Assembly: GCF_000425905.1 (NCBI RefSeq)
Contig: NZ_AUEI01000007.1
Span: 62,001-126,000, forward strand
Length of the DNA: 64,000 bases
Direction of reading: 5' to 3'
Origin: Lactobacillus psittaci DSM 15354
GTDB lineage: Bacteria; Bacillota; Bacilli; Lactobacillales; Lactobacillaceae
A program made the position numbers and the translations under genes. Each line of letters opens with the position of its first letter. Positions within the stretch are counted from its first letter, which is position 1. Below the pieces are notes generated by a model. It saw only the letters and a list, made by a program, of their open reading frames with translations. It was not told the DNA's origin and did no database searches. Positions 48,713 to 58,379 of this stretch are shown one piece after another.

Positions 48713-49875
48713 TGAAGAAGAAACGCGTCATTTTAACTGGACGTGAAAAAAGTGAACTTGTTGGTGAAGGAGTAGTAACGATTATTTTATTACTGCTCCT
48801 TAATTTATCAATCATAATTCTAATTAATTTAGCAATGATTAAAAATCAGAGTCTAGTTAATGGAATTTATTATCTAAAAAGCACTTTAGTATTTGCCAAT
48901 GGCCAACATATTTGGTCTTGGGAAAGGATTTTTATCGTGTTTATGGGGCTTGGTGATTTGTTAGTGCTTTATTGGCGCTTAATAAGACGTTACCATCAAA
49001 TGCAATTACGACATGTAATTCAAGAGCTCCATTACATCGCTGAAGGTCATTTTGATCATCGAATTTCTTTTGTCGTTAAAACAGATTTACAAAAAGTAAT
49101 AGATTCTATCAACTTCTTAGTGGATAGTACTGTTAATGCTATGGATGAAGAACGACAAATTGAAAAGTCTAAAGACGATTTGATTACTAATGTTTCTCAT
49201 GATATTAGAACACCACTTACTTCGATTATTGGTTATTTAGGTCTACTTAAAACTGATCATAGTTTAAATCCCAATCAAGTTAAGTATGTTGATATTGCTT
49301 ACAATAAAGCAGAACAGATGAAAGCCTTAGCTAATGACTTATTTGACTATACAACTTTAAATAGTGCAAAGACAAAAATTAAATTAGTACCTCTACACTT
49401 AAATTCAATGTTAGAACAAGTAGCAGCTGGGTTTGAGTTAGAAGCTGAAGCTAAAAAAATTGATTTACAAACTAAATGTAGTCCAATTGACTTAACGATT
49501 GATGCAGATGCCGAAAAACTTGTTAGAGTTTTTAACAACTTGATTTCTAATGCCTTTAAATATGGCCATGATGCTAGCTTTATTCGAATAGCTGCTAAAA
49601 AACTGGATACCAGAAAAGTCGAGTTGCGTGTTGAAAATGATGGCGAAAAAATACCGGCAAGTAGTTTGAATAAAATCTTTGAACGTTTTTATCGAGTAGA
49701 AACATCACGGAATACTAACACTGGTGGGACTGGATTAGGACTTGCAATTGTCAAAGAAGTAGTAGATTTGCATCATGGTAGTATTCGCTGTGAGTCTGAT
49801 GATCATTTAACAAGTTTTATTATTACCTTTCCAATAAAAACGCAGATGTTACCAAGTACGGGCACTGTGTTATAA
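48712..49875 (+). CDS. Sensor histidine kinase
   Basis: The 387-residue kinase has two membrane segments (about 20-43 and 72-90) around a short extracellular loop of about 30 residues. A HAMP-like linker, the phospho-acceptor His163 in VSHDIRTPLTS, and N/G boxes (NLISNAFKYG, GGTGLGLAIV) follow. The small sensor loop resembles intramembrane- or envelope-sensing kinases. ATG overlaps the regulator stop by one base. Confidence 0.92.
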   Translation: MKKKRVILTGREKSELVGEGVVTIILLLLLNLSIIILINLAMIKNQSLVNGIYYLKSTLVFANGQHIWSWERIFIVFMGLGDLLVLYWRLIRRYHQMQLRHVIQELHYIAEGHFDHRISFVVKTDLQKVIDSINFLVDSTVNAMDEERQIEKSKDDLITNVSHDIRTPLTSIIGYLGLLKTDHSLNPNQVKYVDIAYNKAEQMKALANDLFDYTTLNSAKTKIKLVPLHLNSMLEQVAAGFELEAEAKKIDLQTKCSPIDLTIDADAEKLVRVFNNLISNAFKYGHDASFIRIAAKKLDTRKVELRVENDGEKIPASSLNKIFERFYRVETSRNTNTGGTGLGLAIVKEVVDLHHGSIRCESDDHLTSFIITFPIKTQMLPSTGTVL

Positions 49876-49876
49876 T
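49849..49876 (+). promoter_or_regulatory. Promoter of murE-racemase
   Basis: A consensus TATAAT (49871-49876) with an extended TGT lies 16 bases after TTACCA (49849-49854), within the 3' end of the kinase gene and 33 bases before murE. Confidence 0.65.
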
Positions 49877-49909
49877 TTGCATTGAAAACTATTTCGAGTG
49901 GGGTTAACT

Positions 49910-51460
49910 ATGAGTATCTCTTTAAATACCTGTATATTAATTTTGAAAGAACATCATTTATTGAAGTCTAGTGCAGTACAAGATACTGTTCCAACCAAAA
50001 TGGACTATATTTCTTATGACTCACGTGACATTCAAACTAATACCTTATTTTTCTGTAAGGGTGCTGGTTTTAGACCAACTTATTTATCAATGGCTAAAAG
50101 TAATGGAGCCATTTGTTATGTTGCTGAACAACCTTTCCCTGAGGGGAAAGGGATGCATGCACTAGTAGTACGTGATGTTACTAAGGCGATGGCTTTATTA
50201 TCAGCTGCATTTTTCCGTTTCCCTCAAGATGATTTATTCTTGGTTGCATTTACTGGAACAAAAGGAAAAACTACAAGTGCATACTTCTTAAAGGGAATTT
50301 TTGATCAGATGAATGGTGGTAAGACTGCCTTGTTCTCATCTGTTAATGATGTTGTTGGACCTAAGCCTGAAGATACTTTTAAGTCTAGCTTGACAACGCC
50401 AGAATCACTTGATTTATTCCGTGATATGCGTAAAGCAGTTGATAATGGAATGACTCACTTAGTTATGGAAGTTTCAAGCCAAGCTTATAAGAAAAATCGA
50501 GTATTTGGTCTTACATATGATTTGGGCTTTTTCTTAAATATTACTCCAGATCACATTGGACCTAATGAACACCCTAATTTTGCGGATTACTTGCACTGTA
50601 AATTGCAACTTTTAGTAAATTCACGTAAGTGTATTATTAATGCAGAAACAGATCACTTCTCAGAAGTTTATGCTGCTGCAACGACTACAACTAATCCAGA
50701 TAGTATTTTCTTATTTAGTCGTGAAGGTTACCAAAATCCAGAGTTGAAGGTACCAGTGGATTTCATTTTTAAGTCTGAAGAAACTGACTTAATTGAAACT
50801 AGGTTCAAGTTATTCTGTGCCAGTGATAAAGCTAAGCATTTAGCAATTAATGGTGACTATACTTTACAAATGCTGGGAGACTTTAACGAAATTAATGGTT
50901 CAGCTGCTATTATTGGCGCTGGACTTGGTGGAGCCACTCATGAACAAGCAGCTAGTGGGATTAGACATGTAACCATTCCAGGAAGAATGGAAACAGAAAT
51001 GACCAAAGATCACGGTATGGTTGTAGTGGACTATGCACATAATAAGGCTAGCATGATGGCTTTAATGGGCTTTATGCGCAAAGAATTTGATAATCCAAAG
51101 ATTATTGTCGTTGTTGGTGCACCTGGAGATAAAGGTGTAAGTCGTCGCCCAGGATTTAGTCAAAGCTTGTCTGCATTTGCTGATAAAGCGTTTTTAACAA
51201 CTGATGATCCTGGCTTTGAAGATCCAATGGATATTGCTGAAGAAATTGATGCTGGAATTGATCATTCTAAAGTTGATGTCACAATTGAGCTTGATCGTAA
51301 AAAAGCAATTCATGAAGCAATTAAGATGTCTGGTAAGGGCGATGTTGTTTTGATTTGTGGTAAGGGTGCAGATGCCTTTCAAAAGATTAGAGGTGTCAAC
51401 ACGCCATATCCATCTGATATTGTAGTTGCCCGCAATGTGATTAAGGAATTAGAAAAATAA
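49910..51460 (+). CDS. murE: UDP-MurNAc-tripeptide synthetase, lysine-adding type
   Basis: MurE adds the third amino acid to UDP-MurNAc-Ala-Glu. The ATP loop TGTKGKTTSAYF and the C-terminal Mur ligase domain are clear in this 516-residue protein. The substrate motif reads DDPGFED, not the DNPR of mDAP-adding enzymes, so L-lysine is likely. ATG at 49910 follows GTGGGG. The gene overlaps the aspartate racemase gene by one base, which fits a Lys-type wall with D-Asp cross-bridges. Confidence 0.92.
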   Translation: MSISLNTCILILKEHHLLKSSAVQDTVPTKMDYISYDSRDIQTNTLFFCKGAGFRPTYLSMAKSNGAICYVAEQPFPEGKGMHALVVRDVTKAMALLSAAFFRFPQDDLFLVAFTGTKGKTTSAYFLKGIFDQMNGGKTALFSSVNDVVGPKPEDTFKSSLTTPESLDLFRDMRKAVDNGMTHLVMEVSSQAYKKNRVFGLTYDLGFFLNITPDHIGPNEHPNFADYLHCKLQLLVNSRKCIINAETDHFSEVYAAATTTTNPDSIFLFSREGYQNPELKVPVDFIFKSEETDLIETRFKLFCASDKAKHLAINGDYTLQMLGDFNEINGSAAIIGAGLGGATHEQAASGIRHVTIPGRMETEMTKDHGMVVVDYAHNKASMMALMGFMRKEFDNPKIIVVVGAPGDKGVSRRPGFSQSLSAFADKAFLTTDDPGFEDPMDIAEEIDAGIDHSKVDVTIELDRKKAIHEAIKMSGKGDVVLICGKGADAFQKIRGVNTPYPSDIVVARNVIKELEK

Positions 51461-52209
51461 TGAAACACTTTTTTACTATTATTGGTGGTATGGGCACAAT
51501 TGCTACTGAAAGTTATGTGCGTTTAATTAATCACCGGGTTAAAATTACTAAAGATCAGGATTATTTAAATTATATTTTAGTTAATGATGCTGAAATACCT
51601 GATAGAACAGCTTATATTAAAGATCATAGTCAAGAGAATTTCTTTTATGCCTTAAAAGATGATGTTGAAAAACAAGCCCTCTTGAAGCCTGATTTTTTTG
51701 TAATGCCATGTAACACAGCACATTACTTTTACCGTGATCTTGCAGCTTTAACTGATGTTCCATTCTTGAATATGATGGAAATTGCTGTTCATACTTTTTT
51801 GGAAAAATTTCCAAATGAAGAAAAAATTGGCCTAATTGCAACTGAAGGCTCAATATATGATCGTTTATATGAAAAGCAAATTGAAAAAGTTGGTCGTAAA
51901 GTAGAATTTGGTGGTAGTGAAATTCAACCAATGGTGACTGATTTGATCTATCATAATATCAAGGAAAAAGGTGTTGTGAACAAAGAACTCTACCACCAAA
52001 TCTTGCAAAAGATGCATGATGAATATGGTTGCAATGTAATCTTACTCGGATGTACTGAGTTATCATTAGCTCAAGAAAAAGCTCCAGATCATCCTTATAA
52101 TGTTATTGATCCGCAATCAATTTTGGCAGATGTCACAATTGAATTAGCCTTGAAGATTAGAAATGGGATGGATCCTAAGGAAGCTATCGCTAAATATTTA
52201 TATGATTAA
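51460..52209 (+). CDS. Aspartate/glutamate racemase family protein
   Basis: The 249-residue enzyme has both catalytic Cys motifs, MPCNTAH with Cys84 and LGCTELSLA with Cys198, so a PLP-independent racemase is expected. Length and IIGGMGTIATESYV fit aspartate racemases. It is translationally coupled to murE. In Lys-type lactobacilli D-Asp forms the peptidoglycan cross-bridge, so supply of D-Asp is the most plausible role. Glutamate racemase activity is the alternative. Confidence 0.88.
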   Translation: MKHFFTIIGGMGTIATESYVRLINHRVKITKDQDYLNYILVNDAEIPDRTAYIKDHSQENFFYALKDDVEKQALLKPDFFVMPCNTAHYFYRDLAALTDVPFLNMMEIAVHTFLEKFPNEEKIGLIATEGSIYDRLYEKQIEKVGRKVEFGGSEIQPMVTDLIYHNIKEKGVVNKELYHQILQKMHDEYGCNVILLGCTELSLAQEKAPDHPYNVIDPQSILADVTIELALKIRNGMDPKEAIAKYLYD

Positions 52210-52212
52210 CAG

Positions 52213-52251
52213 AAAACAAGTATGATACTTAAATATCGTACTTGTTTTTTT
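52213..52251 (+). terminator. Rho-independent terminator after the racemase gene
   Basis: AAAACAAGTATGATA and TATCGTACTTGTTTT pair over 15 positions with one mismatch, followed by TTT. Confidence 0.88.
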
Positions 52252-52265
52252 ATTTTGAAGGAAAG

Positions 52266-52291
52266 TGAATGAAAATGAATGTTTTTGATTG
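52266..52291 (+). repeat. Three 10-bp phased direct repeats upstream of fruR
   Basis: TGAATG (52266), TGAATG (52276) and TGATTG (52286) recur at exact 10-base steps, so they lie on one face of the helix. The last overlaps the -35 of the fru promoter. A repressor-binding role, most simply for FruR, is inference. Confidence 0.5.
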
Positions 52292-52317
52292 CTTTTAAAT
52301 AAAAAAGCGGTTACTAT
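52289..52317 (+). promoter_or_regulatory. Promoter of the fruRKA operon
   Basis: TTGCTT (52289-52294) and TACTAT (52312-52317) are 17 bases apart, 20 bases before the fruR start. Confidence 0.7.
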
Positions 52318-52336
52318 ATTAGGCGGGGTGAAAAAG

Positions 52337-53092
52337 ATGCTGACTCAAGAACGCCAAACATTAATCAAAAATTATGTTGAGAAGCACGATATTTGTCGCG
52401 TTTCTGAGCTATGTGAATTGACGCAATCGTCAGAATCAACTATTCGCCGAGATTTATCTGAGATGGATCAATTAGGGTTGTTGCATCGGGTCCACGGTGG
52501 TGCACAAGCAATAAATCCTGAAAGTGATATTGCTCAACATATCCGTTTCACCATTAACGTGGAACAAAAGCGTAAAATTGCTGAATTTGCTGTTAAGAAT
52601 TTTGTAAAAGCTAATTCCTACATATTTTTGGATGCAGGAACAACTATTTATGAAATGGTCCCTTTTTTAAAGGATATTCATAACTTAACGGTAGTAACTA
52701 ATAGTTTAGATACAGCAGTTGAATTATTAAAATTAGACATTTCGACCAGATTGTTAGGCGGAAAGTTAAAAAAGGCAACGCATGCAATAATCGGTGAAAC
52801 TGCACTTGTGCAGTTGAAGGAGTTGCATTTTAATGCAAGCTTTATCGGTGCTAATGGCTTGAATAAAAATGGCACTTTTACTACTCCTGACCCAGCAGAA
52901 GCTGCAATTAAAAAAGCTGAAATTATCCAAGCAGATTCAAGTTATATTCTGATGGATAGTTCTAAAATAGCAACTAACAACTTTGCAAGCTTTGCTGATG
53001 TCAATGAGGCGACTCTGATTATAGATTCATTATCAACTAATCAAAAAGAAAAATTGCCGCAAGGTTTAATTTATAAGGAGGCTAACGTATGA
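52337..53092 (+). CDS. fruR: DeoR family fructose operon repressor
   Basis: This 251-residue DeoR/LacR regulator has an N-terminal winged helix (MLTQERQTLIKNYVEK to RRDLSEMDQLGLL) and a sugar-phosphate effector domain with LDAGTT, VTNS and GANGL segments. As the first gene of fruR-fruK-fruA it should respond to fructose 1-phosphate. ATG at 52337 follows GGGGTG. It overlaps fruK by four bases (ATGA). Confidence 0.93.
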   Translation: MLTQERQTLIKNYVEKHDICRVSELCELTQSSESTIRRDLSEMDQLGLLHRVHGGAQAINPESDIAQHIRFTINVEQKRKIAEFAVKNFVKANSYIFLDAGTTIYEMVPFLKDIHNLTVVTNSLDTAVELLKLDISTRLLGGKLKKATHAIIGETALVQLKELHFNASFIGANGLNKNGTFTTPDPAEAAIKKAEIIQADSSYILMDSSKIATNNFASFADVNEATLIIDSLSTNQKEKLPQGLIYKEANV

Positions 53093-54003
53093 TTTATACG
53101 GTAACTGTTAACCCTGCACTAGATTATGTTTTACAACTAGATAAAGTGATCACTGGGGAAGTTAACCGGACAGATGATTGTCAATTTTTAGCAGGTGGTA
53201 AAGGAATTAATGTTTCTCAAATTTTAAATCAGCTGAAGATTGAAAACACTGCATGGGGATTTGTTGGTGGCTTTACTGGTCAAGAATTAGTTCGTCAATT
53301 GAACAAAAAGCACATTGTAAGTGACTTCGTTCAAATTTCAGATACTACTCGTGTAAATGTTAAGATTCACGCGGAAAAAGAAACTGAAATCAATTCAGCT
53401 GGTCCCCAAATTACAGAACAAGAAATTACCGCTTTTAAGGCAAGATTGAGCGATTTAAATAAAGGCGATATCGTTGTTATGAGTGGTAGTTTGACTAAAG
53501 GTTTAGGCCAAGATTTCTATAAAGACTTGCTTCCAACTATTAAAGAAGCAGGTGCTGAATTTGTAGTTGACACTACTGGGCAAGCTCTACTTGATACTTT
53601 GGAATTTAAACCACTCGTAATTAAACCTAACCACCACGAATTAGCTGATTTATTTGGAGTAACTTTTGATTCAAATGAAGAAATGCTTACCTATGCTAAG
53701 AAGTTGCTTGATATGGGTGCACAAAATGTTATGATTTCAATGGCTAAAGATGGTGGTTACTTAGTAAATAAGAATGGCGTTTACCATGCACCAGGTGCTA
53801 AAGGCACTGCAATTAACTCTGTGGGCGCAGGTGACTCAATGATTGCTGGTTTCGTTGGAACTTACTTTGAAACTCAAGACCCAGTTGAAGCATTTAAGAT
53901 TGGGATGGCTTGTGGTGCTGCTACTGCTTTTACTAAAGATATTGCGGTTAAGAGTCAAATTGATGCTGTCTTACCACAAATTAAAGTTTCAGAAGTTAAA
54001 TAA
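53089..54003 (+). CDS. fruK: 1-phosphofructokinase
   Basis: FruK phosphorylates fructose 1-phosphate, produced by the PTS, to fructose 1,6-bisphosphate. The 304-residue PfkB-family protein has GGKGINVSQ near residue 37 and the catalytic NSVGAGDSMIAG near residue 246. ATG follows AAGGAGG. It lies between fruR and fruA. Confidence 0.95.
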   Translation: MIYTVTVNPALDYVLQLDKVITGEVNRTDDCQFLAGGKGINVSQILNQLKIENTAWGFVGGFTGQELVRQLNKKHIVSDFVQISDTTRVNVKIHAEKETEINSAGPQITEQEITAFKARLSDLNKGDIVVMSGSLTKGLGQDFYKDLLPTIKEAGAEFVVDTTGQALLDTLEFKPLVIKPNHHELADLFGVTFDSNEEMLTYAKKLLDMGAQNVMISMAKDGGYLVNKNGVYHAPGAKGTAINSVGAGDSMIAGFVGTYFETQDPVEAFKIGMACGAATAFTKDIAVKSQIDAVLPQIKVSEVK

Positions 54004-54044
54004 TTACTTTGAGTTTGATTGAATAAAAGAAATGAGGGATATTA

Positions 54045-55997
54045 ATGCGGATTAAGGATATTTTAAGTCCAGAATCAATGATTATGAACTTAAAGGCGAC
54101 TGATAAAGAAGCAGCTATCAATGAAATGGCTGATTTAGAAGTTGCTACTGGTATTGTTAACAACAAAGAAGAATTCGTAAAATCAATCTGGGCTCGTGAA
54201 AACGAATCTACTACTGGTATTGGCGAAGGAATTGCTATGCCTCACGCTCGTAACAAGAGCATTAACAAGGCGAGAGTATTGTTTGCTAAGAGTGAAAAAG
54301 GTATTGACTTTAATTCACTTGATGGTCAACCAGTTCACTTATTCTTTATGATTACTGCTCCAGATGGTGCAGATAATACGCACTTACAAGCATTGGCTAA
54401 GCTTTCAGGGTTACTTGTAAATCCTGATTTAATTGCCAAGTTAAAGGCAGCTACTAAGCCTGAAGAAATTATTGACATCTTTACTAAGGCTGAAGAAGCT
54501 AAAGATGCTGAAGAACAAGCTGCAGCAGAAAAGGCAGCAGCTAAGAAAGAAGCTGTCAAAGAAGATAGCGATAAGCCTTTAATCGTTGGTGTTACTGCAT
54601 GTATTAATGGTATTGCCCACACTTACATGGCTGAACAAGCTTTGATTAAAGCTGGTGAAAAGCTAGGTGCTGAAGTTAGAATTGAAACTAACGGTTCTGA
54701 AGGTGTTAAGCATGAATTAACAGCTGATGAAATTAAGCGTGCTAAGGGTGTTATCATTGCTTCTGATAAGAAAGTTAAGATGGCACGCTTTGACGGCAAA
54801 GAAATGATTATGGGTCCAGTTGTTGATGGTATTAACAAACCCGAAGAATTAGTTAAGGATATCTTAGCTGGCAAGGGTGATATTTACCATGATAATGGCC
54901 AAAATACTGAAAGTGAAACTAAGCAAGGTAATGGTGGTATTTACCAACAATTAATGAATGGTATTAGTCATATGCTTCCATTCGTTATCGGTGGTGGTAT
55001 CCTGATGGCCATCTCATTCTTAGTTGAACAATACCTGGGTGGATCCAAGACTGAAGCATTTATTTTCTTGAACAATGCCGGTAATATGGCATTTGCTTTC
55101 ATGGTACCAGTTCTTGCAGCTTATATTGCTGAAGCAATTGGTGATGCACCAGCTCTTATGCCTGGTTTTGTTGGTGGATTTATGGCAACTGTATACAAGG
55201 GCTCATTTGGTGGAGCTTATGTTGCAAGTATCAACCATAATGCTAATTCAGCAGCTGGATTTTTAGGCGGGATTGCTGCAGGTTTCATTGCTGGTTACAT
55301 TGTTGTAGGTCTTAAGAAGTTATTCAAGGGCTTACCTAAGTCTGTTGAAGGTATGAAGCCTATGCTTTTATACCCAATCTTTGGCTTGTTACTTGTAGCT
55401 TTAGTAATGTATTACATCATTAACCCAATCTTTGGTTCATTAAACTCAGCAATTACTGCATTCTTGAACCATTTGGGTACTGGTAACTTGGTATTACTCA
55501 CTGCAATTTTGGCAGGTATGATGTCAATTGATATGGGTGGTCCTTTTAACAAAGCTGCATACGTCTTTGCATCAGGTGCCTTTGCTAATGACCCTAAGTC
55601 AACTACAACTGCTATTTTAATGGCTGCTGTTATGGTTGGTGGTATGGTAGCTCCATTTGCAACTGCTATTGGTACTGCTTTCTTCAAGGATAAGTATACT
55701 GATGAAGAAAGAAAAGCCGGTGTAACTAACTGGATTTTAGGCTTCTCATTTATTACTGAAGGTGCTATTCCATTTGCAGCAGCAGATGCTGGACGTGTTA
55801 TTCCATCATGTGTGATTGGTTCAGCTGTTGCCGGTGCAATTGTTGGTTTCCTTCACGTTGGTGTACCAGCACCTCACGGTGGTTTCTGGGTATCACCACT
55901 TTCAACTAATATTCCAGGCTACTTCTTAGCAGTAATTATTGGTTCAATTGTTGCAGCTTTGATTATGAGCATCTGGAAGAAAAAAGTTACTGAATAG
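54045..55997 (+). CDS. fruA: PTS fructose-specific EIIABC
   Basis: The 650-residue protein imports and phosphorylates fructose to fructose 1-phosphate. EIIA (1-150) carries His67 in AMPHARN, and an Ala/Glu/Lys-rich linker (about 150-175) follows. EIIB has Cys186 in TACINGIAHTYMA, where most members read CPTGIAHT. The EIIC membrane domain runs from about 300 to the end. It is the last gene of the fru operon. Confidence 0.95.
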   Translation: MRIKDILSPESMIMNLKATDKEAAINEMADLEVATGIVNNKEEFVKSIWARENESTTGIGEGIAMPHARNKSINKARVLFAKSEKGIDFNSLDGQPVHLFFMITAPDGADNTHLQALAKLSGLLVNPDLIAKLKAATKPEEIIDIFTKAEEAKDAEEQAAAEKAAAKKEAVKEDSDKPLIVGVTACINGIAHTYMAEQALIKAGEKLGAEVRIETNGSEGVKHELTADEIKRAKGVIIASDKKVKMARFDGKEMIMGPVVDGINKPEELVKDILAGKGDIYHDNGQNTESETKQGNGGIYQQLMNGISHMLPFVIGGGILMAISFLVEQYLGGSKTEAFIFLNNAGNMAFAFMVPVLAAYIAEAIGDAPALMPGFVGGFMATVYKGSFGGAYVASINHNANSAAGFLGGIAAGFIAGYIVVGLKKLFKGLPKSVEGMKPMLLYPIFGLLLVALVMYYIINPIFGSLNSAITAFLNHLGTGNLVLLTAILAGMMSIDMGGPFNKAAYVFASGAFANDPKSTTTAILMAAVMVGGMVAPFATAIGTAFFKDKYTDEERKAGVTNWILGFSFITEGAIPFAAADAGRVIPSCVIGSAVAGAIVGFLHVGVPAPHGGFWVSPLSTNIPGYFLAVIIGSIVAALIMSIWKKKVTE

Positions 55998-56026
55998 TTA
56001 AAGGTACTTACTTAAATAAAGAAATT

Positions 56027-56058
56027 AGACGCTATCACTTATGATAGCGTCTTTTTTT
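56027..56058 (+). terminator. Rho-independent terminator after fruA
   Basis: AGACGCTATCA and TGATAGCGTCT pair perfectly over 11 bases and are followed by TTTTTT. Confidence 0.94.
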
Positions 56059-56092
56059 GGTAGAATAGTTATAGAAAGAAGGAGATTGGCTA

Positions 56093-56878
56093 ATGATTAA
56101 ATTGATTGCAACTGACATGGATGGAACTTGGTTAAATTCTGAAAAAACTTTTGATCAGGACTTATTTAAGCGAGATCTTAAATTGATGCAGGATCATCAT
56201 ATTAACTTTGTCATTGCCAGTGGCAATCAATATGAAAACTTAAAGACTCGTTTTCCTGGTTATGTATCACAATTATATTTTGTGGCAGAAAATGGGGCCT
56301 TAATAGCTAAGGGAAAGCAAATCTTAGCAATTGATGATTTAAGTCAAACTGATATTGATGTTTTATTAACTGTTGCTCAAAAGTATCACTATCCCATTGT
56401 TTGGGCTGGTTTAACTAGTGCCTACGTTTTTGAAAGCGATGGTCCTCTAATGTACAATGAAATGCAAAAGTATTATTTTAAGTTGAAAGCTGTCAAAAGC
56501 TTTAATCAGATTAATGATAGGCTATTTAAAATGAGTTTTATTGTACCAGAAGGTAACGTCTTACCAATTGTGGATGATATTCGACAAAACTTTCCTACTT
56601 TGGAAGTGGTAGCTGGATCAGAGTTTTCAATTGATATTAGTCAAAAAGGAATGAGCAAAGCTGTCGGCTTAGCAAAGTTAGGTAAAAAGTTAGGAATTTC
56701 AGCTCGAGAAATGGTAGCATTTGGCGATAGTGGAAATGATGTTGAAATGCTTAAATATGTTGGAAAAAGTTTCGTTACTGCGACTGGCCAAAGTGTAGCT
56801 AAACAAGTAGCTGATGAAATTATTGGCTCAAGTGATGAAAGTAGCGTTCAAAAAAAGATTATTGACTTATTGAGTTGA
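56093..56878 (+). CDS. HAD superfamily hydrolase, Cof type
   Basis: The 261-residue phosphatase has the nucleophile Asp8 and acid/base Asp10 in TDMDGTWL, and the metal motif GDSGNDVEML near residue 205, with a C2-type cap between. Cof-type enzymes hydrolyse sugar phosphates or cofactors; the substrate is unknown. ATG follows AAGGAG. No terminator separates it from the metal ABC genes 45 bases downstream. Confidence 0.9.
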   Translation: MIKLIATDMDGTWLNSEKTFDQDLFKRDLKLMQDHHINFVIASGNQYENLKTRFPGYVSQLYFVAENGALIAKGKQILAIDDLSQTDIDVLLTVAQKYHYPIVWAGLTSAYVFESDGPLMYNEMQKYYFKLKAVKSFNQINDRLFKMSFIVPEGNVLPIVDDIRQNFPTLEVVAGSEFSIDISQKGMSKAVGLAKLGKKLGISAREMVAFGDSGNDVEMLKYVGKSFVTATGQSVAKQVADEIIGSSDESSVQKKIIDLLS

Positions 56879-56923
56879 TTTAGGTTACAATAAATGAATT
56901 TCTAGAATAGAAGGGAAAATGAG

Positions 56924-57580
56924 ATGGATAATATTCTCAAAGTAGAAAAACTGAAGATGGTTTTTGATAATCAACTTGTTTTTCAAAATTTGAATTTTAA
57001 TCTAAAAAAGGGATCAATGACCGCATTACTTGGCCCTAATGGTGCGGGAAAGACGACGATAATTCGTATTTTAATGGGTATGCTAAAACCTACAGCAGGT
57101 AATTTTGAATTTGCGCCTGCTGTAAAGGTGGGGTATGTCCCTCAATTTAGAAATATTGATAATGATTATCCATTGAGTATCAGAGCCTTCATTGAGTTAA
57201 ATACCCCTATTTTTAAGAGTAAAGTAGTGAAAAAACAAGTTAACCATATCTTAGAAGAAACCAATTTAACAGCAATTGCTAATACTAGAATGGGAGAAGC
57301 AAGTGGAGGGCAAAAGCAACGTGCATATCTTGCTCAAGCTTTGCTCGATCAGCCAGATATTATTATTTTAGATGAAGCTACTGCGAGTTTAGATCCTGTA
57401 GCCAAAGAAGAATTGATGGCTTTGATTAAGCATTTGAATGAAAAACATGGGTTGACAGTCTTATTTACTACCCATGATATTCCTTTAGCTAAAAAATATA
57501 TGGAAGACTATTTACTTTTACATGATGGTGGACTTGAATTTGGAAAGATTGCTAATTTAGATATGGAGGCATATGAATAA
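56924..57580 (+). CDS. Metal ABC transporter ATP-binding protein (ZnuC/PsaB type)
   Basis: The 218-residue ATPase has Walker A GPNGAGKTT at residues 37-45, signature ASGGQKQRAYLAQAL, Walker B IIILDEATASLD and TTHD. Similarity is to Zn/Mn importers. It overlaps its permease gene by one base. No substrate-binding protein is encoded beside the pair; the orphan lipoprotein at 1550-2425 could serve it. Confidence 0.9.
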   Translation: MDNILKVEKLKMVFDNQLVFQNLNFNLKKGSMTALLGPNGAGKTTIIRILMGMLKPTAGNFEFAPAVKVGYVPQFRNIDNDYPLSIRAFIELNTPIFKSKVVKKQVNHILEETNLTAIANTRMGEASGGQKQRAYLAQALLDQPDIIILDEATASLDPVAKEELMALIKHLNEKHGLTVLFTTHDIPLAKKYMEDYLLLHDGGLEFGKIANLDMEAYE

Positions 57581-58371
57581 TGTTTGCTTATGAATTTATG
57601 CGTTATGCCTTTTTAGCCTCTACCTTTATTGCAATAACCTGTGGTGTAGTTGGCGTTTACGTTGTTGCTCGTAATTTTAGCTTTTTAGCACATACTTTGA
57701 GTGAGATTGGATTTGCGGGAGCTGCTTTTGCAGTATTTATGAAAATAAATCCTTTATGGGGGATGCTATTATTTACCTTACTTGGTTCACTAGGTGTTGG
57801 TGAGCTCTCAATGAAAACAACTCAAAAAGAATCTTCTATTAGTGCAATTAGTGCTCTTTTCATTGGCCTAGGTGTTTTATTCTTAGCTTTATCTGGTTCA
57901 AATAGTCGTTATGCAACGAATATTTTATTTGGTAGCATTATTGGGGTTGACCGGGAAGGTGTTATTCAGCTGACGGCATTATCTTTAGTTGTCTTGCTTG
58001 TAATCTTTACAATTCAAAGAAATCTAAATTTTGATTCTTTTGATCATATTGGTGCTTTAGCTCGAAAGGTAAACACAAGCATAATTGGTTTGTTATTTTT
58101 AGTGGTAATGGCTATGGCGGTAAGTGTAGGGTCACAAGTTGTAGGATCACTATTAGTCTTTATTTTATTGACCTTACCTGCTTCAACAGCAAAATATTTA
58201 GGAAAAACTATCAAGTCAATGTTAATTTGGTCGGTAGCTTTAGCCCTATTAGGAGTTTGGCTGGGACTATATTTAGGATTTATGACTGATTGGCCTGTAA
58301 CTTTCTTTATTGCAATTATTGAAGTTACAATTTACTTAACAGTATACTTATATAAGATTGTGAAAAAATAA
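57580..58371 (+). CDS. Metal ABC transporter permease (ZnuB/PsaC type)
   Basis: The 263-residue permease has about eight hydrophobic segments. The family marks FLAHTLSEIGFAGAAFAV near residue 30 and VGSLLVFILLTLPASTAKYL near residue 190 are those of ABC-3 permeases for Zn2+ or Mn2+. Translation is coupled to the ATPase gene through TAATG. A terminator follows. Confidence 0.92.
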   Translation: MFAYEFMRYAFLASTFIAITCGVVGVYVVARNFSFLAHTLSEIGFAGAAFAVFMKINPLWGMLLFTLLGSLGVGELSMKTTQKESSISAISALFIGLGVLFLALSGSNSRYATNILFGSIIGVDREGVIQLTALSLVVLLVIFTIQRNLNFDSFDHIGALARKVNTSIIGLLFLVVMAMAVSVGSQVVGSLLVFILLTLPASTAKYLGKTIKSMLIWSVALALLGVWLGLYLGFMTDWPVTFFIAIIEVTIYLTVYLYKIVKK

Positions 58372-58379
58372 ACTTTATT

